64,000 nt of DNA from Brachionus koreanus (Eukaryota > Rotifera > Eurotatoria > Ploima > Brachionidae): the NCBI GenBank assembly GCA_016987375.1, contig PJRA01000508.1, positions 1,786,251 through 1,850,250 of the forward strand, in the 5' to 3' direction. Every line of letters starts with the position of its first letter. Within the stretch, counting starts at the first letter, position 1. The translations under genes and the position numbers were made by a program. The notes beneath the pieces were generated by a model. It was not told the DNA's origin. It ran no database searches and was given only the letters and a program-made list of their open reading frames with translations. Shown here one piece after another: positions 27,786-38,571 of this stretch.

Positions 27786-30700
27786 TATGATAAACTGAAT
27801 GAATGAAAACTATTTAAGACTATTATGTCATATTTTTTTTATATGCATTGTTGTTGTAAATACCTTTGTTTTCTCTAAAATAAAAAATTTAATCAAAAAG
27901 GTGATCTTATAAATTGCTAAATCAAGATTCAAAAATTAGTTATTTATGAAGAAAAATAAATTATAAAGATTTATATAGTTTAATTTTAATCTAACAGATC
28001 ATTTCAAATCTTTTCATTCTCTTTTTTAAATTCGATAAATATTGAAACTTGGCTTGGTTTTTAACAATCTTTTAATTGCTTATTTGGAAAATCATTGAAA
28101 GCCTTTAATATGATTCTTGATTTACCATTGAGCGTAGCTTAGAGACTGAGATTTACAAGTTTTAATCTTTAAATTAGGCTACGCAACAAGCGAAAAATAT
28201 AAATATTGGTTTAAGTAAAAAAAAAGTTGACTATTATTCAAATAAAATTACTGAATCGGTTAATTTTGATAGCAAAAGTTTAAACCCACTGGAAAGCTCA
28301 GTCTAAATCAATATCATTCAAATCTTGCTAAATGAAGCCCCAAGTTACATAATTGCCAATTTGATGAAATTAGCAAAAAGACGGGCAAGATAAAAATAAG
28401 AAAAAAAAATTTTTTTTTTCATGCCTAACAGACGTATTGCTCATCACCCCAAGAAATAGATCGATAGAAATCAAAATCGTTTCCAAATATTCTGTTCATC
28501 TACTGAGCAAACCTTTTGAAAATGTCATTGCGATCAAAAAATTAATTTAGATAAGCTTTTTTTTAATTATAGATTTTTTTTCTATCTAACTGAACCAAAT
28601 CGATTAATCTCAGAATGATAAGCTTTTTCAAATTTGATCATTTGAAACTTAAAATTGAAAATTAAAATCAAAAGAATAAAGAGCGAATCAAACTGATATG
28701 AAAATTGCTCAGAGATATTTTCCAATTTATAGGATTTGAAAACTGATAAGAAATTTTTTATAATTAGATTACTAATTTTTTATTTTAGACTTATATTTGT
28801 TGAGTTGAAAAAAAATATATATATTTTTGAAAACATAAAAAATGAACATTTCAAATAATAAATTGAAGCTTGTATTTAGTAATTTCAAAATGATAACAAA
28901 TTGTTTATTCTAAGATAATAGTGCGTAATAGAAATATAGACTCTATAAGTTAGTAGAGATGCGTTGTTCCAAAAAGTAAAGTTATAATTTAATTGTCACT
29001 CGAAATTAATTCACCAAATTTGGAAAATATTTGACTAATTATGCCAATTAATTAAAATATATTTTCTTGCATTTATTTTAACTTAATAAAAAATTTAGAA
29101 TTTATTTTCAAAATGATAATAAAAATAAAATCTGTTTTAATAACATTATCTTAAAATTGTCTTAAAATAACAAAAAACTTGAAATATTGATTTTTGTTTT
29201 TGAGTTGAACAACTTTAATGAAACTAGTAGATTGAAATTTTTTTAAAATTTTCGCTTGAATATTTGAAAAAAAATTCAAAATCTTTCTTCTAAAAACGAG
29301 CCCTAGTTGAATTCTAGTTTAGTTTAAGTTGATTTATCTAACAGTTGAAAGAAAGAAAGTGTGAAAGCAAGTGAATGAAAAGGAGAAAAAATTCACTATT
29401 GATTTATTTTTTGCTATTAAACGTTAATTTTTCTCAATAAGAAAATAAGTCAATACCTGAAATATCTGGTTTGAAAGTTAACAATCAATAAAGCCCTCCT
29501 GAAATAGCTTTTTCAAATGGCATAACAAGTTTTAAATTATAATTACAACTGAATAATTATAGAGCTTTTCTACTCAACTATATCATGAAATTTTCTAGAC
29601 TATAATTTATTTATCATTTAACTAATGGAAAAATTCAGCTCAATTTTACCCAAAAATTTGAAAAAATTTGTTTTTTAAAATTAATTTTCAAAAGAATATT
29701 TGTAAGTTTAAGGATTAACTTTCATTTTTAATTTCAGTTCATACCATAAATTATGTGCGCTCAATAATTAAAGTCTCATTATTTTAAGTCCCTGATGTTT
29801 GTTCGTGCAGATTTAATAACATTTATTCATTTATGTTTTTTTGGTATTTTTTTTTCAAAAATTAAATCTTGAATTTCAAGTCAATAAAATAAGTTTTAGA
29901 TTTGAATGTAAATTGGCATTCAAAGTACTTGTTTTTTTTCACTAAATTTTATGATAATCTAGATGAGAAACTAAATAAATTTTCAAGGTTTTACAAATTG
30001 AATAATAAATAATAGAACTCGATTTTTAGACTTTATTTATTTTTTGAACAGTTAGAAGTTTGTATAAACTTAGCTACGTAAAACTAAACAACCCTCATCA
30101 TTTCAATATAAAAGTAGACTAAATAATTAATGTCAAAAATAATTCAAGCTTTTTTTCTTGATTTTATTCAAGATAACAATTTTTTTTCTGTAAATTTACA
30201 TGAAATTTTTGAACAATTTGTTTGATAATTGAATCCAGCCAAGTCATTGAAAAAAAAATTTAACCAAATTTATGTGACTTATTAGAAATGATGATCAGCT
30301 AAATATTTGAATTGCTTTTGAAATAATTAAATATTAAATTTTTGTTTGAATAAATTCAAATTTTTTAAATCTATATGTTTCTAATTTAATATAATTGAAA
30401 GTATTCTTTTTTGAAATATCAATTTAATCAAAAAAAAAATATTTTAATTCAAAGCTAATCGATATTATATGTTTAATTATCAAATAAATGGCAAATAAAC
30501 GAAAATCAGGAAGAATTTATTTTCAAAAGTGATTAAAAGCTAGATTTATATAATTTTTGCTATATTAAAATATTTTTAGAAGAAAAAAATTTTCGTTTCG
30601 TCATTTTTTCAAATCATTACTAATCATAAATTAGACATAATTCTAATTTAGATTTTAGATTTATAAGAAGAAAAAATTTTATTTGTTTTAAAATCACAGG

Positions 30701-31672
30701 TATTAATTTAGGATTTAAATAAAATAGGATATTTTTGAGTAACTTGCTTTAGAAATTTAAGTACAAGTATGAAAAAAAATATCTCTTTAGTCTAAAAACT
30801 TATAAAGAAAAATTTCTTAAATTGTTTTTCAAAATTTTCTTGTTTATGTTATTTTTAGTGTTTACTTTTATTTTGTTTTAATCTAACTCTAGTCAACTAT
30901 TTCAAAAAAATATATTTTCAAATTATATAATAAAGATACAAATAATTTTTTTACGAATTTTATGATTTGAAGCTAAAAAATAATTTTTTTATTTACTAAA
31001 GGTTTCTATATTTAAAAAAATTAGACTTTTTGTTTTATTATTCTAGAAAAATTTCAATCTTTTGTCCCTCTTCTGTAATCCAACAAAAAAATAAATTTTT
31101 GAAAAAATTCATAAAATCAATTTTCTTTGATGTGTCTTTGAATGGTGAGATTTTATTTGATTTAAAATCATTTTTGAACAATTTTCTACTTAATTTTAAT
31201 ATTACATCATGTCATAAAATTATATTTATTTTCCAAATAGAAAATGGAGCCATAAGGATAACAAGAAAACATATTTGACTTGAAGCAGCTCTTGATATTT
31301 TTTTATTTTTTATTAAACATTTAAATTACTTTTTTCATTTATTTTATTAAAAATTAAGCGAAAACTCTGCTTATGTATTTGACAAATAAATGGTTAGACT
31401 TCTATTTATACACGAAACTGCTTTTCAACACGATTGTTGCATCAAATCTAAAATAGAAAATCATTATTCACTATGTGAAAATTTTTAATTTGAATTAAAA
31501 ATCTAAATTTTTTTTACTAAATATCAATTTTAAATTGAATTTTATGAATATGTTAAAAGGTTGAATGGTTTTTTCTTTCATAATTTAGATTTGAATTTTT
31601 TTTTCTTTTCAGAAAATTATATTTTTTATGGATGAAAATTCATCATTAAATAAATAAGAATTTTAAAATATA
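27786..31672. other. 3.9-kb gene-free stretch
   Basis: Low-complexity A/T-rich DNA. I found no exon pair with matching phases, no conserved motif and no RNA gene. A stop-free run at 31030-31278 has a composition like its surroundings and no homology I can see. The stretch probably includes upstream regulatory DNA for vinculin (left) and the glycosyltransferase (right). Confidence 0.5.
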
Positions 31673-33029
31673 ATGAACTTGAAAAAATTAGTTTATTCGA
31701 AAAAAAAAATATTCGGTACTTTGTTAATTTTGAATTTATGTAGTTTTTTGTTATATCTTACTGTTAAAAAGTCAAATATTGTTATTTTAAATGATAATTT
31801 TGATCAAAAAAGAATTGAGGAAAAGCCGAATTCATCAAAACAATTGAGTGAAAATTATAGTCAGTCTTTAAAATCAGGTAATGTTATTATTTTACTCTAA
31901 AAAATAATTCCTAAATTCAAGACTTTAAAGTGAATTATGCCATTAAAGAAGCAAACGACTCAAAAAAAAATCAATGTGCATTGATTCCAGAAAAATTAGG
32001 TAAAACATAAGATAAAAATATTTATTATAATTATAATGAATTAATCAAAATTATGTCTTTTAGTTGGAAGACTAAAAATTGATACAAATAGCAGTGTTAC
32101 ATTAAAACAAATAGAAAGTGAGAATAAAAATTTAAATATTACTAATGGAGGGATGTGGTCACCTTCAGATTGTATCGCTAGACATAAAGTTGCTATCATT
32201 ATTCCATTTAGAAACAGAGATATTAATTTGAAAATATTCTTGCGTCATATTCATCCTATTCTCTGTAGACAACAAATAGATTATGGAATTTTCATAATTG
32301 AGCCAATTCAAAATATTACATTCAACCGAGGTCTTTTGATGAATATTGGCTTTATCGAGTCATTGAATAAAACAAATCAAAGATGGGACTGCTTTGTTTT
32401 TCACGATGTTGATTTAATTCCTGAAGATGACAGGAACATTTATTCGTGTCCTGAGCAGCCTCGACATATGTCATCAGCTGTCAGTACTTTCCATTATAGG
32501 TTTTTGTTTGAATAATAAAGAATTAGAAAAAGTAAAATGAAATTTTAGACTTCCGTATGAAACAATATTTGGTGGAGTATCCGCTTTGACTAAAGATCAA
32601 ATGAAAAAGGTGAACGGATATTCAAATATGTATTTTGGTTGGGGAGGTTTTTCTGTATTTATCTTAATTGAGTTTCATTTTATAATTAAATATGTTTTTT
32701 TAAGGTGAAGATGATGATTTCAGAGCAAGGTAATATTGACAAGCAGCTCAAGATTTTTGCTAAACTTTTTCTTCAGAATAATTGCAAGTGGATTTCAGGT
32801 ATCAAGATATCCTCTTGAAATCGGCCGATATCTTATGGTCAATCATCCAAAAGATCAACAAATAAATCCAGAAAGATTTAAATTACTCTATAAAGCAAAA
32901 GAAAGATTCAAATTCGAAGGTTTAAATTCAATTGAGTACGAAATTGTTGAAATTTTAAGATTCAATTTATACACAAAAATTAAGGTCAATTACGACCAAA
33001 ATTCAATTTTGAATAAAAAATACCGATGA
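31673..33029 (+). CDS. Beta-1,4-N-acetylgalactosaminyltransferase (GT7), 6 exons
   Basis: Exons 31673-31877, 31922-31999, 32064-32499, 32549-32646, 32705-32729 and 32777-33029; 364 aa. It is a type II Golgi enzyme: short basic cytosolic tail, membrane anchor at about 13-31, a polar stem, then the GT7 catalytic domain. Motifs: VAIIIPFRNR (137-146), FNRGLLMNIGF, metal-binding DVD (209-211), FGGVSAL (247-253), and WGGEDDD (271-277). The residue just before FGGVSAL is Ile246. In vertebrate beta-4-galactosyltransferase-1 this is Tyr289, and Ile or Leu there is known to favour UDP-GalNAc, so the likely product is LacdiNAc (GalNAc-beta-1,4-GlcNAc), as in other invertebrate enzymes. Exon 5 is only 25 nt and carries most of the GEDDD motif. 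A galactosyltransferase is the alternative if the residue rule fails. Confidence 0.92.
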
Positions 33030-33999
33030 TGATTTTTTTAGATTGAAAAAAATAACATTCCAGTTAATTTAGTTTTATAAATAAAAATAATTAAAATGTA
33101 ATATATTTATCTAAATTTTAATTTAAAAACTTTAATTACTTAGGAAAAAGACTTGGACAAAAGAAAGTCAGTGACTTGACTTTACTTTAATTTTTTTAAT
33201 GATCTTTTTAATGTCTTGCAAATGTGTAAAACAATAACCCTAGCGAGTCAATGGTCCAGAACCAGAAAAAAATCGATTATGGTTTTTTTAAATTAAAACA
33301 AATAACATTCTAGTAAATTTATAGTTTTTTACATAAAAAAATATTATTTAATTGTAACTTATTAATCTAAATTTTTCCATTGTAATTTTGGAAAATTAGC
33401 TTTAATGAGCTTTTAAAAAAATAAATAAATTTTCATTTTTTTAATGAAAAAAAAAGTATAACATTAAGAGGAAAATAAATATGTTAAATGCATAAATTGA
33501 TAGTAATTTTGGATAATTAAGGATGATTTATTCATTCAGAATCAGCTGAAGTTTCCATATCAAAATATTTTTATTCTATCTATTTTTTAGAAAATATTTG
33601 CTTTACTTTTTAGGTAATTAATTTTAAAATTTTTTTAATTAGCAAAAAATAGGAAATATCTTATCTTCAAAATATAAACACTTATGGTAGTTCTTTTTAA
33701 TTCGAAATATAAATTGACTTTATGTTCTAGGGCCACAAACAAGTAGAATCAAAAGTATATAACAATTTAAATATCGCAAACTTTTTCACTCACTCTAATG
33801 TTATGAAAATTGTCTAAAATTTACATAATTTTAATTGAATAAAATCTATTACTTATTATTATATTGAATATTGAATATGTTTTAGTCATTTATTTGATCA
33901 AATTGAATTTATTAGATTTAAATTTTGATTTACAATAAAATTTAGAAAGTAATTTTTTTAAATATTTTATTTAAAATATCGATTATTTCTATATACTTA
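33030..33999. other. convergent intergenic region with a diverged tandem duplication
   Basis: Lies between the 3' ends of the glycosyltransferase and ZMYND12. About 90 bp after the glycosyltransferase stop (33031-33120; ...aaataacattccagttaattta...) recurs in diverged form at about 33275-33370 (...aaataacattctagtaaattta...). No gene seen. Confidence 0.45.
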
Positions 34000-36243
34000 T
34001 TACTTCATTTTTATGAAGTTATTAATTCTTGTTAAATTAGCTCTTATTGCATCATTTAGATCAGACTTAGATTCTAACAAGTCAGAATAATTTTTCACCT
34101 TGAAAAAAGAGAAAAATCAAAATTTATCAAAAATTAAAGCTGTAATTATACTTTATCATATTCTTTGGAAAGAAAATGTACCATACTTAAACAATGTTCA
34201 ATTTTTGTTAATTCAGCATCGTCTAAGGTGCTTTCGTTTCTTCGAATTTCATAAATACTGTATAAAACCTTCTTGGCTTCGGCTTCACTAGCCAACTCTA
34301 AATTTAAAAAAAAAATTTTAACTTATTTTTCAAATATTAGTAAAATTAATTTTAAAATGTTTAAAAAAAAGCAAAATTAATTGTTTTAAAAAGCTTAAAC
34401 GCATTTTCTTTTAAAAAAATTTAATTTTAGATATTTCAAAAGTTCAGATTTTTTTTTACAAGAAAATACGATATTTATTTTTATGTGATTCTGCAAAATA
34501 AATCTTTCAAAATTAAAAAATTTAAAATTGAGACTTAAAGTGCTATATTTAAAATAAAACTTAAACGTGTAAAGTGTAAACAAATATGTGTCTGAATAAT
34601 AAATGATACCATTCGATCTTTCCGTGTCTATTTCAGCAGTAATTTTAAAAAAATTTAAAAATAAAAAATTTAATTCAATTTCATTTAAAAAAAGAAAAAT
34701 CGAAAGATTTCGAAAAGCATATTTGGTAAGAATTTCATTATTGAGACAAGTAATTGCAAAATTTTTACAAAAATATGCTTTTCAAAATGACTTTATCTAA
34801 GTTTTATTTATCGTTTTTTTAATTATAGGTTTATAAGGATTAATAAATATTTTTTTCATTAAAAAAAATGAAACAAACTTATTTTTTTTAGAATTAAATT
34901 AAAAAAGAAGTTTCTAAAAATTTAATTAATTTTGTTACTTGAAAATAAAATAATTATTAAAAGTAAAAAAAAAATTTCAATTTAGCAAAAATTAAGTCTA
35001 ATTTTTGATTAAAATTTAAGAATTAATTTTTGGTTTTTTGATTAGTAAATTATTTATTTACCTTGTACTTTATTTTTATCTAAATTTTTTAAGAATAAAA
35101 CCTCATTCATTTATTTAAGGATAGTTATTTTAAAACTTTTGGGAAATTAATAAATAATTACCTAGAGATTCACTATCTCTATCATCGTCATCTTTTTTCC
35201 CCAAAATTGTATCTAATTCAGATATTTCAGTCTTTTTTTCGACTACTTGAGTCAAGTGAGAGTGCCACATATTAACTACCTTAAAATTTAAATTTTTTAT
35301 CAAAATTTAAGATTTAAGAACTTGAAAAGATACTTGACGATACAATGAATCTGCTATATCCATTTTGCCCTGTCTAAAAAATATATTTGCAATCAAAAAA
35401 TAACCTCCTGATACTTGGAAATTTTCAGTTCCAAATTCTTCAGAAGCATAATATATCTAATTTTATTTGATAAATTAATCTAAATTTAAGATGAGTGTCT
35501 ATAGAAATTTACATCATTAGCTAAATTTCTCAAAGCTTGATCAAAATCTCCTTTGGCAATTTGAAGCATAGCTATGTTTCTATATAACTTGGACAATATC
35601 GGTAAAGGACAATCAGAACTTTTTATTACAGTCCATTCAGCTTGCGACAAGTATTCTTGAGCTTGGGATAAATTTCCCAAACCTTGACTTGCTTCACCAA
35701 GTATCAAATATGAAGGTACAAGATCAACTGACTTGATACCAAATAACTCAATGACGAATTTCAACGAAGTCATTGCACCTGGAATAGCTCTTTGATAATC
35801 TCCTTCGAACAAATATCGTTGGGATATTGATCTAGTATATTCAATCAATTGAAGCTAAAATTTAACTAAGATTAAAATAATTTATTACTTTAAAATAATA
35901 AAATTCAGCATACTTTTTTAATTCTTAAATCATCATCTCGTTTCTTACGCTCTTCTTCAGACGGTAAAAATGGTAGAGGAATTCTTAATGGTATTAGTGA
36001 TTGACATATTTTTTCATGAATGCCATACCAGTCAGTATGTTGGTGTTCATTATCACTTTTTAAAGAATTAAAATTAATTGCAAATAATTAAACTTTAAAA
36101 TAATAAAATCTTCTTTAATACCAATAATATGTAACTCTACATCTTTCACATATTTTAGTTGCTGGTTTTTGGCATAGTTCACACAGATATTTTACCCCTT
36201 TTGGAAAAGCCAATGGATACACAGTGTCTCTTGCAGTAGTCAT
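34000..36243 (-). CDS. ZMYND12: Zinc finger MYND domain-containing protein 12, 7 exons
   Basis: Exons in transcript order: 36243-36122, 36055-35914, 35854-35513, 35456-35334, 35279-35162, 34297-34152, 34098-34000; 363 aa (human about 365). The N-terminal MYND zinc finger has its ligands in order: CELC, CERC, TYYC (Cys completed across the first intron), then H...H...C in EHQHTDWYGIHEKIC. The rest is TPR-like and follows the human protein closely: QRYLFEGDYQRAIPGAM, SVDLVPSYLILGEASQGLG, AQEYLSQAEWTVIKSSDC, LANDIYYASEEFGTE, and SGGYFLIANIF. ZMYND12 is associated with the sperm axoneme in mammals, and its invertebrate counterpart is presumably ciliary. The intron at 34298-35161 is long for this window. 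The transcript start is poorly defined; the ATG is the first in frame and matches the human start region. Confidence 0.95.
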
Positions 36244-36789
36244 ACTTGCTTTTTATGCAAAAAATAAAAATTTTGTTAAATTTAAATCGTTTAAACAATA
36301 AAATAAGTAATTTGCATCAAAAAGGTTTCCATGGTAACTTTATTCGGCTAGAATTTTGTTATTTTAAATTTGAAAATAAAATTAATTCTACTTGAAAGAT
36401 TTTATTTTTAGGAGACTCAATTTTTACTATATTATTTTTTATGAAACATTAATTTAATTTCTAAAAAAAGAAAAAATTAAATCCATATTTCAAAAAATAA
36501 AGAAATTTTCATTAAGAATTTTTAAAAAATATTAAAAAAAATTATATTTTATTCTCTAGCTATGTCACTTTATACCAAAGTAATCATTGTTATAAATAAA
36601 TATCCTTAATTCATTGATCACTTGTAAGTTTATTTAACAACTTTCTAGTTTTTTTTTAGTCCATAATCTATATAATCCAAAAAAGCTTGTTATCGTTAGA
36701 AGTAAATCAGATGGTCTATTAAGATGAAAAAATAAATAAACTTTTCGCAAGAATTAACTTTTTAAATTCATATTAGATAATTTTTTATT

Positions 36790-37040
36790 CAATCAAATAC
36801 ACTCGTATTGCAGAACGATTCGACCATAGGAAGAGATTAAGAAGAAAAATCAATAGATGTTGTAGCCCACGCCTCGAATTTTATAACAGAAAAGCTGACC
36901 ATTGGAATTCATTCGCAGAAGTTGTTTTGGTGAAAAATATGAACGAATTCAAAAACAAGCTGGGTGAACATTTTATTACTGCCATAAGACGTCTCTGACG
37001 CGCTCGCATGTTACCATACTGAATTATTTATTACTACTTG
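36790..37040 (+). mobile_element. LINE 3'-terminal fragment
   Basis: An open frame ending at TGA 36996-36998 encodes the typical C-terminal tail of a non-LTR retrotransposon (FYNRKADHWNSFAEVVLV, then NEFKNKLGEHF), followed by a short higher-G+C 3' UTR. The tail motif W-N-S-(L/F)-(P/A) plus N-x-F-K-x-x-L is shared with the LINE at 17404-18905, but the sequence is a different subfamily. Confidence 0.7.
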
Positions 37041-37284
37041 TCCATAAAAATCTAAGGTTTACGCTGAATTTACCATCAATCATAACAGTATCTTTTCACA
37101 AAACAGAAAATCTAAACTAGAAATTAAATAATAAGATCTTGATTTTGGGTCTAAAGTGATGGGTGACTTCTCACTTAAATTATGGGATCAGGACTGGCCA
37201 CCTGGCATTTTCAAACATGGAATATATGACCATATATTAAATAATATAAAAATTAAATGACAAAAAATTTATTACGTGATTTAA

Positions 37285-37614
37285 GACTAGAAGCACCAAA
37301 CGAGTCATTTCAATAATTCAATTTATTCAGGTAGAAGGAGTTTTTTATGTAAATGATCATTTAAAAGACTTAATGTTTGAGGAACTGAAGAATTCATGTA
37401 AAACTGGGGCAAACGAGTTATTTGACTCGTTTGGAAAAAAATTTAAATCCTAGTATCTTTTGAATAGATTTTTCAAATGAATATATCTTTTTTGATTTAT
37501 GAAGATTTTAAAATTTTCTTTAAAAAATGATATTACTTTATAAAATTATTACAGTCTTTTTATAATATATTTTGGAATTAAAAAAACGTGATAAAATGCT
37601 TGGTGCTTCTAGTG
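37285..37614. mobile_element. piggyBac-like MITE carrying an RTCB fragment
   Basis: The element is bounded by TTAA on both sides (37281-37284 and 37615-37618), and its ends are inverted: GACTAGAAGCACCAA on the left, and CACTAGAAGCACCAA read inward from the right. TTAA targets and CACTAGAA-like ends are typical of piggyBac. Inside, 37309-37409 is a copy of RTCB intron-1 end plus the start of exon 2 (source 38697-38795) with only a few substitutions. That insert is itself flanked by the imperfect 14-bp direct repeats CAAACGAG(T)(C/T)ATTT at 37297-37310 and 37410-37423. Confidence 0.82.
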
Positions 37615-38571
37615 TTAAAATTATCAGCGTTAAGTTTAATGTATCTTTAAACATATGTGCATTTAACCCTTTTCGCTCAAAATAATTATCTCATTTAGGA
37701 CACTTAATTGGACTTTTCTTATTACTAAAATATATTTATACTTTTTATTTTTATAGTTCCATCTGTGCATTATAGCTTTTCAAGTACCTGCTTTTCATAT
37801 AACAAGCTTTTATATTTAAACTGTGTTATTATACATAAAAGCACAATTAAACTTGTATTGTCCTTCAAATAAATAATATTTTTTCAATTTAGAATCATCA
37901 AAAATTTGTGTAAAATTTATTAAAAATGTTAAATACTAAAAATAATAGTATTTCAAAAAGAATAGTTGACAATATGTAATATGAAAATAATACTATTTTT
38001 CAAGTCAAATAAACTTACTTTGGCACAGGGTTTCTTTCCGTTTTTTAAATTTAAAGGGTTTTTTTTTTGAACGCTTGTTTTTATTTATTTGTTAAAAAAT
38101 ATTACGAAAAAAAATTTATTGAAAGAAAATAATAACATAATTTTAAAATAATTGAGATTCATTCTTGTAAAATTATTAATTAATTTTATATACAAAATTC
38201 TAAAATTTCATTTATTAAATAGAATAAAATAAATGTGAAATAAACGATTGAAGTTTGTATTACTTAAAATTAAATTCAAAATATTTTTTCGATTTTTTTA
38301 AACACTCTTTTTTTTCAAATAATTTACTTAAAAAATATATTAGAAAATAAAAATTAAAATTGTGAAATTAAATTGATTAAGAGTGATAAACATTAAATGA
38401 TACAAAAATATTTAAAGCAATTTTTTTAATTCAAAACAATTCTAATTTAACAAAAAGTTAAAATTTGGTTGTGTAATTTAAAAATTTGAATTATTTTGGT
38501 AATGAAATAAAATTTAAAATTAAACTTTTTCTTTCCTCGAATTTTTTTTAGTTTAATTTTAATTTTAAACA

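Larger units (their letters stand above)
36244..38571. other. transposon-rich intergenic region upstream of RTCB
   Basis: Contains a LINE 3' fragment (36790-37040) and a piggyBac-like element that carries an RTCB fragment (37285-37614), each listed separately. The rest is A/T-rich with no recognisable gene. Confidence 0.6.

Noticed and set aside
31030..31278. 82-codon open run in the gene desert
   Set aside because: Composition is like the surrounding A/T-rich DNA, the nominal start is not an ATG, and no motif is present.
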